This document shows, piece after piece, positions 7,773-13,619 of a DNA stretch of 13,619 nt. Position numbers and translations under genes: made by a program. How positions within the stretch are numbered: the first letter of the stretch is position 1; every line of letters starts with the position of its first letter. This DNA is from an uncultured Flavobacteriales bacterium. Lineage in GTDB: Bacteria; Bacteroidota; Bacteroidia; Flavobacteriales; Crocinitomicaceae. The stretch is taken from NCBI GenBank assembly GCA_946479985.1, contig CAMLIF010000111.1, positions 1-13,619 on the forward strand, read 5' to 3'. A model generated the notes under the pieces. That model searched no databases. It saw only the letters and a list, made by a program, of their open reading frames with translations, and was not told the origin of the DNA.

Positions 7773-7780
7773 CAAATTTA
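7773..7780 (-). promoter_or_regulatory. -7 box of the ABC-F gene
   Basis: The minus strand reads TAAATTTG, a full TAnnTTTG match, just after the end of the AraC gene. It implies a leader of roughly 100 nt before the preferred start at 7663. The leader contains a start-stop pair (ATG TAA, 7748-7743) and an in-frame ATG at 7696 that would add 11 residues. Confidence 0.5.
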
Positions 7781-7788
7781 CGCGTTTT

Positions 7789-8658
7789 TTATTGATTTTG
7801 TTTCCTGAAATTGGTTGGCGAAATGTTTACGTATTTTGAGAACAGGCGAATAAAATACTTGTAATCGTCATACCCTAATTGGAAAGCTATTTCCTTGATG
7901 CTTTTATTGGTATAACAAAGGAGCCGCTGAGCTTCACGAAAAACTTCCTGCTGGATAAAATTTGTTGCCGAAAAGCCGGTTATCGACTTTACCGTGTCGT
8001 TCAGATAACTGGTGCTGATATTCATTATATCCGCATATTCAGAAGGTTTTTTTGATCTGATAAATTGCTCGCGAACGAGTCTTTTAAAGGTTTTTACAAT
8101 TTCTACACTTCTCGACGAATATTCCAAAACGCGTTCCTTTTCCTGCAATTGGAAGAGTGCAGTTGTTTTCGCGAAAAAACCATTTATCAAATGACCGATT
8201 ATCGTGTTGTTTGCACTTGAATCTCCTTGTTTCACTTCAGCGTTGATCAATTCAAAGAGAGCAGAAAACCAGTGCTTTTGTTCCTGATCGAACAGAATCA
8301 TGATCTCATTTGAAAACGATTCTTCTATAGACGCGGAAGCGTTTTTTTCGATGAATTTCGGGTCAAAAGCAAGTATCCAGCCTTCCGCTTTTGTAGATTC
8401 AATTGCATGCAGGTGGTGATGCATTTGACCGGGATAAGAAATCAACAAAGCAGGAGCAACGATTTTCACTTCCTGAAAATCAATCCCAAAATAAATAGTT
8501 CCTTCTTCAACGAAAAAACACATGTAATGATCGTGTCTGTGCGGAACCAGTGCGTTTTGTTCTTCCACAACCGAGATTAATTCATCCGTCATTTGGAAAA
8601 TTTCAATGCCACGTGTTTTTCCAGGCAATTGAACTAATGGAATCTGCTCATTTATCAT
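7789..8658 (-). CDS. AraC-family transcriptional regulator with cupin sensor domain
   Basis: A 289-residue regulator of normal family length. The N-terminal half is a cupin-like ligand domain: VPHRHDHYMCFFVEEGTIYFGID (38-60) and a histidine cluster PGQMHHHLHA (76-85). The C-terminal DNA-binding domain has two helix-turn-helix units, about 204-225 (KPSEYADIMNISTSYLNDTVK) and 252-283 (KSIKEIAFQLGYDDYKYFIRLFSKY, then the NISPTNFRK end motif). The ligand is unknown. It starts 10 bp after the stop of the flavin reductase gene, so the two are one operon, and it most likely controls that operon. The inverted repeat at 9404-9441 is a candidate binding site. Confidence 0.9.
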   Translation of the reverse strand: MINEQIPLVQLPGKTRGIEIFQMTDELISVVEEQNALVPHRHDHYMCFFVEEGTIYFGIDFQEVKIVAPALLISYPGQMHHHLHAIESTKAEGWILAFDPKFIEKNASASIEESFSNEIMILFDQEQKHWFSALFELINAEVKQGDSSANNTIIGHLINGFFAKTTALFQLQEKERVLEYSSRSVEIVKTFKRLVREQFIRSKKPSEYADIMNISTSYLNDTVKSITGFSATNFIQQEVFREAQRLLCYTNKSIKEIAFQLGYDDYKYFIRLFSKYVNISPTNFRKQNQ

Positions 8659-8668
8659 TCATATATAT

Positions 8669-9364
8669 TTATGACCAAAAGCCTTGAACAAAAATACGGG
8701 CTTCTACTTCAGGATTGGCTTTTAATTTCTTTCTCAATTGCGAAACCATTGGAGTATTTCCCGCAACACAAATAGATTCATAGTTACTTAATTTTTTCGA
8801 CATTATCCATTCTTCAAGTACTGCTGCACATGCTTCATTTTCCTGGTATATAAAATCAAACTCCGGGTTTTGCAGGAGAAGCGGCTGCGGAATTTGAAAT
8901 TGTTCATGAAGAAAAACTACTGTTTCTAACGGAAATTTAACCGGATTTATTAATTGTTTCAAACTTAAGGCATGTCCCAACGCGCTCAAATCGACCAGGC
9001 AAAGAATTTTTCCTTCTTTAGATGGAATTGGTGCTGCGTGAACTGCTCCGAGCAAAATCTCATCGCCTGCTTTTATTTGTTGCGCCCATCTGCTTCCGGC
9101 ACCATTGTGTCCGGCCTCAACATACAACTTAAATGTCCCTTTTTCCGAATCCCAGTTTGCAGGAGTGTAATCACGGTACTCCAGGTCTGCCACACGGCAT
9201 TTTACCCTGTGAATAGTTTTCCATTTCTCTGTTTTTAAGGTTGGAAGCTGAACTTCAATTTCAACCATGGTTTCCGGATTCCATCTACTCACACTTATTA
9301 CTTTTGCGGAGGTAAGCATTTTGTCGAACAAACCGCTCACTGCTTTTTTCAGAACATTTGCCAT
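8669..9364 (-). CDS. Siderophore-interacting-protein-like FAD reductase
   Basis: A 231-residue protein similar to the ViuB/SIP family, cytoplasmic flavoproteins that reduce ferric siderophores with NAD(P)H. Residues 17-110 look like the FAD-binding barrel: RDYTPANWD (64-72) stands where the family has the RxYT flavin motif, and HNGAGSRWAQQIKAGDEILLG (86-106) matches the GPGSRWA...GD segment. Residues 118-229 look like the NAD(P)H half, ending VQGFWS where the family has a longer GYWRxG tail. The end is therefore shortened, and the family call is fairly but not fully certain. No siderophore receptor or synthesis gene is nearby, so iron reduction is family knowledge, not shown here. It is the first gene of the operon with the AraC regulator. 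Confidence 0.75.
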   Translation of the reverse strand: MANVLKKAVSGLFDKMLTSAKVISVSRWNPETMVEIEVQLPTLKTEKWKTIHRVKCRVADLEYRDYTPANWDSEKGTFKLYVEAGHNGAGSRWAQQIKAGDEILLGAVHAAPIPSKEGKILCLVDLSALGHALSLKQLINPVKFPLETVVFLHEQFQIPQPLLLQNPEFDFIYQENEACAAVLEEWIMSKKLSNYESICVAGNTPMVSQLRKKLKANPEVEARIFVQGFWS

Positions 9365-9379
9365 TATTTTTCTTTTTCA

Positions 9380-9387
9380 CAAAAATA
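9380..9387 (-). promoter_or_regulatory. -7 box of the flavin reductase / AraC operon
   Basis: The minus strand reads TATTTTTG, matching TAnnTTTG, 15 bp before the ATG at 9364, giving a leader under about 15 nt. A good -33 TTG at normal spacing is not visible; the inverted repeat at 9404-9441 occupies that position. Confidence 0.45.
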
Positions 9388-9403
9388 GAAGCGACTCAAC
9401 TGT

Positions 9404-9441
9404 GATTTGTCCTACAAAAAGCGCACATAGGTAGACAAATC
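9404..9441 (-). promoter_or_regulatory. Inverted repeat, candidate operator of the flavin reductase / AraC operon
   Basis: The plus strand has GATTTGTCCTAC at 9404-9415 and GTAGACAAATC at 9431-9441. The outer 8 bp pair perfectly, and the pairing extends to 11 bp with a single bulged C. The centre-to-centre distance of the half sites is about 26 bp. It begins 16 bp upstream of the -7 box, a typical place for an AraC-type activator. There is no U-tract, so it does not look like a terminator. Confidence 0.45.
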
Positions 9442-9549
9442 GCATTTCCATTAGTCAAACAGTTCAAAATGCCCTTCATGAAGATTTAACTTACATTCAA
9501 TCACCGCAAGTCTTTAATCAAAGAACGAACCGGTCTTCGTCTAATTTCC

Positions 9550-9557
9550 TACTTTTG
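9550..9557 (+). promoter_or_regulatory. -7 box of the MORN-variant gene, nearly leaderless
   Basis: TACTTTTG matches TAnnTTTG and ends only 4 bp before the ATG at 9562. Transcription would start at or next to the start codon, so the mRNA is probably leaderless or has a leader of a few bases. The 197-bp divergent gap also holds a perfect 10-bp palindrome, CTTCATGAAG, at 9474-9483. Confidence 0.45.
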
Positions 9558-9561
9558 ATTC

Positions 9562-11790
9562 ATGCAGCGCTGGTTCATTATTCTATCATTTTTTGTTTGT
9601 CAAACTGCCCTTGGACAAATTCAAACACTTAGCAACTGTTTGCAGTGGTTCGAAAAAGCGGATAAAGAAAGTGTTAAGGCATTTTTACAGGGCGAAGAAT
9701 ATAAATTGCTGGAAAAAAAAGATTCCCTGGATCTTCAGTTCATGCATTATCAGGTGAAGACAACTTACGGAGTTCAACCGAATATTTACCTCTTTCTAAA
9801 CGATACAGCCGTAGAATACCTTTCATTTGAGGTCTACAATCAAAATGAATACAAAAACTTTACTTCGCAGCTGAAAGCCCAGCGTTTTCGATCATTGGGA
9901 GCTGATGTGAACGGGAATTACATTACTACTGTTTACGATAATGATCGCTTTTTACTTTGCCAGGATTACGAAGCCCTAGAGAATCCGCTCGGGAAAGGAG
10001 AAATTCCTTATTACCGATATCGTATTTACCGCAAGTACGGCAGATTCGATGAACTAAACGGGGAGAAAACGGTTCTGCTTTCAGAAAACGGAACTTCCTT
10101 CGTTGGAATTCGCGAGAACTATAAGAACGGCGTTCTGAGCGGGGAACGAACGTTTTATTATCCGAACGGAACCATAAAAAGGAAAGAAAACTACCAGGCT
10201 GGCCGACTAAACGGTTTGGTGAGTGACTACAACGAAGAAGGAAAACTCGCACACAGCGTTACGCACAGCTACCATTGGAAATACGGAATGGAGAAGTGGT
10301 ATGACGGTGAAGGTAAAGTTGTTAAAACACTACAGTGGCAGCGTGATGTTCCGGTTGGTACTGAGAAATACGTTATTAACAGGAAAACAATCCAGGGTGT
10401 TTCCTATAAAAATGGATTGAAGCAAGGTCTGGCAACAATTCCTGTAGGGATCAACTGGGTTGATGGTTTCGGGGTTGACCGATTTCCGATTCCGATCGAT
10501 CTGGATTGGGAACAAGCTTGGACTGTAACCAAAATAAAAGCTTTAGAAACTGTAAATTTCGTAAACAACATTAAAACCGGAAAAGCGGTTGGGATCTCAC
10601 CATTTTCAAACGATACGCTTTACACCTGCTACTACAAAAACGGCGTTATTGATAGCATCTTTACAGCTTATCAATTAACTTCTTTTGAAATTTCCGATAA
10701 GAATATTCCAATAGCACAAACAACATTTACAAATGGTTTGGAGAACGGGAAAAGAACTTTTTGGATAAGATCAGGTCAATATAAAGACTCGGTTTCTTAT
10801 GAAGAAAACTATATCAATGGTAAATTGAACGGACCCTCAACCCAATTCTATTCCAGAAGCGTAAACACGAAATTAGATTGGTTCCCATATTATGTACGAG
10901 TAAACTTTGTTAATGGAATACTTTCCGGACCTTACAGTCAATATGAAGATTCCAACAATTACGAATATGGCACCTATCTGAACGGCAAACCTGAAGGTAA
11001 AATAGAATATTCGGAGCGTACTGAGCAGCATTGGATTAAAACAACCGGACATTATGAGAATGGTTTTAAAACCGGAGAATGGACCACGGAAAATATTTAT
11101 GATAGTATTGTAATAACCGAAAACTACCTGAAAGACAAAAAACACGGTGTCTTTTCCAAGAAGGTAAAAGGGAAATTGGTTGAAGAGCGAAACTACGTTT
11201 CCGGTTATTTGTACGAGATCACAGAATTTACAGAAAACGGTTTTGAGAAATTCACGCTTGTCTCAAATGAAGTTCCTGATGTACTTTGTTTTAAATATGA
11301 AGATGAAATCGGTGATCAACGCAGCTATTACAACTTTACAGCCAAAGCTTCCAGCTTTCCAAAAACAGATACCGTGTTAATTCTATTGACGGAAGCAATT
11401 GGAAAGGCACCCGAATCACGACCAATGCTTAATGGGAAGTTCGAAGTGAGAACTCCGAACTATATGAAATCAGGAAACTATTCAAATGACGAGCTCAACG
11501 GATTCGTAGTGATCGAGCACAAGAACGCAGGTGTATATGAGCAAATAACTTACAAAAATGATTTGCTCATCGATTTTGGGTACACCCATGTGAGCAACCG
11601 TGAAGCATACAGCGGAACATTCATTTCTATTGTTGATGGCGAAAACATTTCAGTAAAAAACGGTTTACGTCATGGTTGGTGCATACAATACGACGAATAT
11701 AAAAATGAGATTCGCAGGACCAAATATTCGAAAGGCATTGCTAAGAAGACCATTGAGAATACGGCGCTTCCGAAAGTTAATATGAAGTAA
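9562..11790 (+). CDS. Secreted MORN-variant (YwqK-like) repeat protein
   Basis: A 742-residue protein. Residues 1-18 form a Sec signal peptide (MQRWFIILSF, cleavage likely after TALG, before QIQT), with no lipobox cysteine at the cleavage site. Many stretches match the MORN-variant (toxin_YwqK-like) pattern of a Gly turn, aromatic strand and NG, for example NGVLSGERTFYYPNGTIKRK (189-208), QAGRLNGLVSDYNEEGKLAH (212-231), INGKLNGPSTQFY, VNGILSGPYSQYE, NGFKTGEWTTEN, NDELNGFVVIEHKN and NGLRHGWCIQYDEY. The repeats start near residue 165 after a non-repeat domain. In this phylum such proteins are usually periplasmic or on the outer membrane and of unknown role. No T9SS sorting domain is seen at the C-terminus. 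It stands alone, converging on the DUF1801 gene with an 8-bp gap. Confidence 0.8.
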   Translation: MQRWFIILSFFVCQTALGQIQTLSNCLQWFEKADKESVKAFLQGEEYKLLEKKDSLDLQFMHYQVKTTYGVQPNIYLFLNDTAVEYLSFEVYNQNEYKNFTSQLKAQRFRSLGADVNGNYITTVYDNDRFLLCQDYEALENPLGKGEIPYYRYRIYRKYGRFDELNGEKTVLLSENGTSFVGIRENYKNGVLSGERTFYYPNGTIKRKENYQAGRLNGLVSDYNEEGKLAHSVTHSYHWKYGMEKWYDGEGKVVKTLQWQRDVPVGTEKYVINRKTIQGVSYKNGLKQGLATIPVGINWVDGFGVDRFPIPIDLDWEQAWTVTKIKALETVNFVNNIKTGKAVGISPFSNDTLYTCYYKNGVIDSIFTAYQLTSFEISDKNIPIAQTTFTNGLENGKRTFWIRSGQYKDSVSYEENYINGKLNGPSTQFYSRSVNTKLDWFPYYVRVNFVNGILSGPYSQYEDSNNYEYGTYLNGKPEGKIEYSERTEQHWIKTTGHYENGFKTGEWTTENIYDSIVITENYLKDKKHGVFSKKVKGKLVEERNYVSGYLYEITEFTENGFEKFTLVSNEVPDVLCFKYEDEIGDQRSYYNFTAKASSFPKTDTVLILLTEAIGKAPESRPMLNGKFEVRTPNYMKSGNYSNDELNGFVVIEHKNAGVYEQITYKNDLLIDFGYTHVSNREAYSGTFISIVDGENISVKNGLRHGWCIQYDEYKNEIRRTKYSKGIAKKTIENTALPKVNMK

Positions 11791-11798
11791 TATTGATT

Positions 11799-12218
11799 TT
11801 AGCCGTATTTCTCTTTCACCCATTCTATGGATGCCTGCATCAGTTTTATGAGTGCTTCTTCATTGATATCGGAAAGTTTCTTCGCGTAAATACAGGCTTT
11901 TCCCATTTTGAACTTTCCGAGGTCTTCTAACAAATACTCGTGTTCCGGATCGCCGCTAAAAACATACAGCGAAATGGCTGCTTTTCGGGGAGAAAATCCT
12001 AAAATCGGTGCATCGCCTTCATGACCGCTGGCATATTTGTAATGATAGGTACCAAATCCAATAATGCTTGGTCCCCACATTTTTGCTTCAAAACCCGATA
12101 CTTCCTCCATCAATCGAATCAGTTCGTAGCTGTCGTCGCGTTTCTGTTCCGAATCAACAAATTCCCGGATGAAATCACCCACGTCTTTAGTTGTTTCTGC
12201 AGTTTTTGTTTTTGCCAT
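11799..12218 (-). CDS. DUF1801 domain protein
   Basis: A 139-residue cytoplasmic protein of the DUF1801 family, of normal length. After a charged 10-residue start (MAKTKTAETT) the domain covers the rest: VGDFIREFVDSEQKRDDSYELI, then EAKMWGPSIIGFGTYHYKYASG (about 44-65), GFSPRKAAISLYVF (about 74-87), and DLGKFKMGKACIYAKKLSDI near the end. The WGPSIIGFG and YVF stretches are the family hallmark. No biochemical function is established for the family; some members are annotated as iron-responsive or YdhG-like, which I would not carry over. It may share a transcript with the short frame at 12253-12345. Confidence 0.88.
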   Translation of the reverse strand: MAKTKTAETTKDVGDFIREFVDSEQKRDDSYELIRLMEEVSGFEAKMWGPSIIGFGTYHYKYASGHEGDAPILGFSPRKAAISLYVFSGDPEHEYLLEDLGKFKMGKACIYAKKLSDINEEALIKLMQASIEWVKEKYG

Positions 12219-12252
12219 TTTTTTATAATTGCGAATTGCCAGAGGCAGATTA

Positions 12253-12345
12253 CTAATTCAAATTGAATCCAAAAATCTTCGGCTGCACTCCTTCTGCAAG
12301 AACAGCAATTAATTTGAGCGATTTGGTTTCAACTACTGAAATCAT
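12253..12345 (-). CDS. Possible 30-residue ORF upstream of the DUF1801 gene
   Basis: ATG at 12345, TAG at 12255-12253. The product begins MISVVETKSLKLIAVLAEG and ends QPKIFGFNLN, a balanced composition unlike typical random AT-rich frames. It is on the same strand as the DUF1801 gene, 34 bp ahead of it, and nothing else occupies this stretch. It could equally be the remnant of a longer gene. I recognise no family and no start signal, so this is a weak call. Confidence 0.25.
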   Translation of the reverse strand: MISVVETKSLKLIAVLAEGVQPKIFGFNLN

Positions 12346-12350
12346 GTTAT

Positions 12351-12380
12351 CTACGAATTGGAATTGACAAACTACGAATT
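12351..12380. repeat. Direct repeat CTACGAATT, 21 bp apart
   Basis: CTACGAATT occurs at 12351-12359 and again at 12372-12380, exactly two helical turns apart, in the gap between the DUF1801 gene and the lipoprotein gene. It could be a regulator site for either strand. The sequence is unrelated to the ATGAACGAC array, and the region is AT-rich, so chance is possible. Confidence 0.3.
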
Positions 12381-12396
12381 ATGGAGCATTTCAAAA

Positions 12397-12425
12397 TTGA
12401 CAATTCGGACAAATCACTACATTCG
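12397..12425 (+). promoter_or_regulatory. Promoter of the lipoprotein operon
   Basis: TTG at 12397-12399 and TACATTCG at 12418-12425 (one mismatch from TAnnTTTG) with an 18-bp spacer. The ATG at 12444 follows 18 bp later. This placement makes the in-frame ATG at 12381 unlikely, because it would lie upstream of the promoter. Confidence 0.5.
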
Positions 12426-12443
12426 TTTCTAGACATACAACTT

Positions 12444-13517
12444 ATGAAACTACTACTTTGGCTTTTTGCTGCGCTATTCATTTTGTTAACGAGCTCATCA
12501 TGCAGCGAAGACCTTGCTAAGGACGGAACCAAACGCGGAAGATTATTCTATGTTGGGAATGTAGCGAAAAATGGGAAAGAATACACCGTATTCGTATACA
12601 ACCGCAGCGAAACCATTGAATCGTCGGATCAGTCTTCAAGCACATTCTGGTATTGGCTTACTTACACGATTGACGCGAAAACAGGAAAAAAAATTCACCA
12701 AACTGAATTCGACGTAGATGAAGAATCGGGCTCTTTTATGGGCGTGTCGGACAAATATGCTTTTTTTTCCAGACCTGACGGTTTTTCTGCAATTGATCTC
12801 CATAAAGACAATAAGGTAATTGGACCGGAAGCACTCAAAAAACAAATCGAAAGCTGTACCCCTTCATTAAAGGGTAAGATTGCTTATCTGGAAACCGACG
12901 GATATTACAATCTGCGAGTTATCACCAAAGCCGGAGACATTTACCTAATAAATCCAACTACTCTTAAAGGGAAAATGATTGCTGACGGACTGGGTTTAAA
13001 ACCGGAATACCAATTAAAAAACACTCTTCCGGATTATGGCAGTTCTACTTTAATTAATGGCCGGATTCATGGTTATATTATCGATGACACAACAACATTA
13101 GCCATGGAAGCTTATGATCCGGCGAACACACACAAATATTATTTGTACACGCTTCATCACCCTTCACGGGAGAACTTTTACGAAATGGTGAGCAAAATGA
13201 CCCACGAAAAATCAGATAGCACAGTATTCCTTGAAGGCAGAATCATGGGTTTAAACAAATCTCTTGCTACGGTTGAATATGCTTCTGCTCTTGGAAATAC
13301 GGGAGTCACAAAACTTGGAGGTTATGATTTGAAAAAACAACGTTTTATTTGGTCGAAACCGGTTTTATCGCTTTATGATCATACCGATAACAATATCTAT
13401 TACACCCTCTACTGGAATACCGACGGAAACTCATTTTTCATCTTCTCACAGGAAAACGGTTATACTCCGGTAAGTTTGGTGAATGCTGCTACGGGAAAAA
13501 TAATCTGGAAATTTTAA
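12444..13517 (+). CDS. Outer-membrane lipoprotein, PA2928-like / PQQ-like propeller
   Basis: A 357-residue protein. The start at 12444 gives a clean lipoprotein signal: MKLLLWLFAALFILLTSSSC with Cys20 as the lipid site. An upstream in-frame ATG at 12381 would bury the signal behind 21 polar residues. After the cysteine comes Ser-Glu-Asp, resembling the S(D/E)(D/E) lipoprotein export signal described in Flavobacterium, so it may reach the cell surface. The rest is strand-rich with propeller-like stretches: TYTIDAKTGKKIHQTEF, FSAIDLHKDNKVIGPEAL, DIYLINPTTLKGKMIADG, GYDLKKQRFIWSKPVL and the C-terminal VNAATGKIIWKF, a PQQ-type blade. It resembles proteins annotated as PA2928 family, function unknown. 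The next gene starts 3 bp after its stop. Confidence 0.72.
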   Translation: MKLLLWLFAALFILLTSSSCSEDLAKDGTKRGRLFYVGNVAKNGKEYTVFVYNRSETIESSDQSSSTFWYWLTYTIDAKTGKKIHQTEFDVDEESGSFMGVSDKYAFFSRPDGFSAIDLHKDNKVIGPEALKKQIESCTPSLKGKIAYLETDGYYNLRVITKAGDIYLINPTTLKGKMIADGLGLKPEYQLKNTLPDYGSSTLINGRIHGYIIDDTTTLAMEAYDPANTHKYYLYTLHHPSRENFYEMVSKMTHEKSDSTVFLEGRIMGLNKSLATVEYASALGNTGVTKLGGYDLKKQRFIWSKPVLSLYDHTDNNIYYTLYWNTDGNSFFIFSQENGYTPVSLVNAATGKIIWKF

Positions 13518-13520
13518 GCC

Positions 13521-13619
13521 ATGAAACCACAAAATAAAAAACCACTTACGACAAAAAGGAAATTGCTGATTTTCATTGCGCCGATTCTCTTAATGGGAGT
13601 TGTGCTTGTTATTATTAAC
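13521..13619 (+). CDS. N-terminus of a membrane-anchored protein (cut by window edge)
   Basis: ATG at 13521, 3 bp after the lipoprotein stop, opens a frame of 33 codons to the right edge. A lysine-rich start (MKPQNKKPLTTKRK) is followed by one hydrophobic segment (LLIFIAPILLMGVVLVII), a signal anchor or first membrane helix oriented inside-to-out. It is probably co-translated with the lipoprotein and may be its partner. Too little is present for a family call. Confidence 0.7.
   Translation, partial: MKPQNKKPLTTKRKLLIFIAPILLMGVVLVIIN

Noticed and set aside
11785..11800. Bidirectional terminator between the MORN-variant and DUF1801 genes
   Set aside because: The gap is 8 bp with only a 5-bp AT stem, too weak to call.
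12381..12443. Upstream ATG at 12381 as the lipoprotein start
   Set aside because: It would place 21 polar residues before the lipoprotein signal, and the likely promoter lies downstream of it.

Overview
The window looks like a Bacteroidota chromosome, most likely Flavobacteriales or a relative. The evidence is AT-rich intergenic DNA, no clear Shine-Dalgarno sequences, several TAnnTTTG-type -7 promoter boxes, a secreted adhesin with SprB repeats, a lipoprotein with a Cys-Ser-Glu-Asp surface-export-like signal, and a secreted MORN-variant protein. No RNA gene, insertion sequence, integrase or CRISPR array was seen.

Layout. Positions 1-1923 (minus) hold the N-terminal 641 residues of a large SprB-repeat surface protein that runs off the left edge. 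Positions 2076-4775 (minus) hold a three-gene unit: a phage-tail-collar (MdpB-like) protein, a periplasmic-binding-protein-fold protein without a signal peptide, and a formyltransferase. The last two overlap by one base, and a perfect 12-bp-arm hairpin separates the first two. The promoter regions of the adhesin and of the collar gene share 21-bp-phased direct repeats with the core ATGAACGAC (CGTTCAT on the coding strand). This suggests that one regulator, possibly of the LytTR type, controls both.

Positions 5010-7663 (minus) hold an LLM-class flavin oxidoreductase behind an ABC-F ATPase gene. An in-frame amber codon splits the ABC-F gene 27 codons before its natural end, just ahead of the second H-loop. 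Positions 7789-9364 (minus) hold a two-gene operon: a siderophore-interacting-protein-like flavin reductase followed by an AraC regulator, with an inverted repeat upstream that may be its operator.

Position 9562 starts a 742-residue secreted MORN-variant repeat protein on the plus strand. It converges on a DUF1801 gene (minus), which has a possible 30-codon ORF in front of it. The window ends with a plus-strand operon: a lipoprotein (12444-13517) and, 3 bp later, the start of a membrane-anchored protein cut by the right edge.

The most interesting part is the left 5 kb, where a surface adhesin and a collar/binding-protein/formyltransferase operon appear to share a phased cis-regulatory array. 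Intergenic stretches are all shorter than 300 bp. Family assignments are from sequence recognition only, with no database search.
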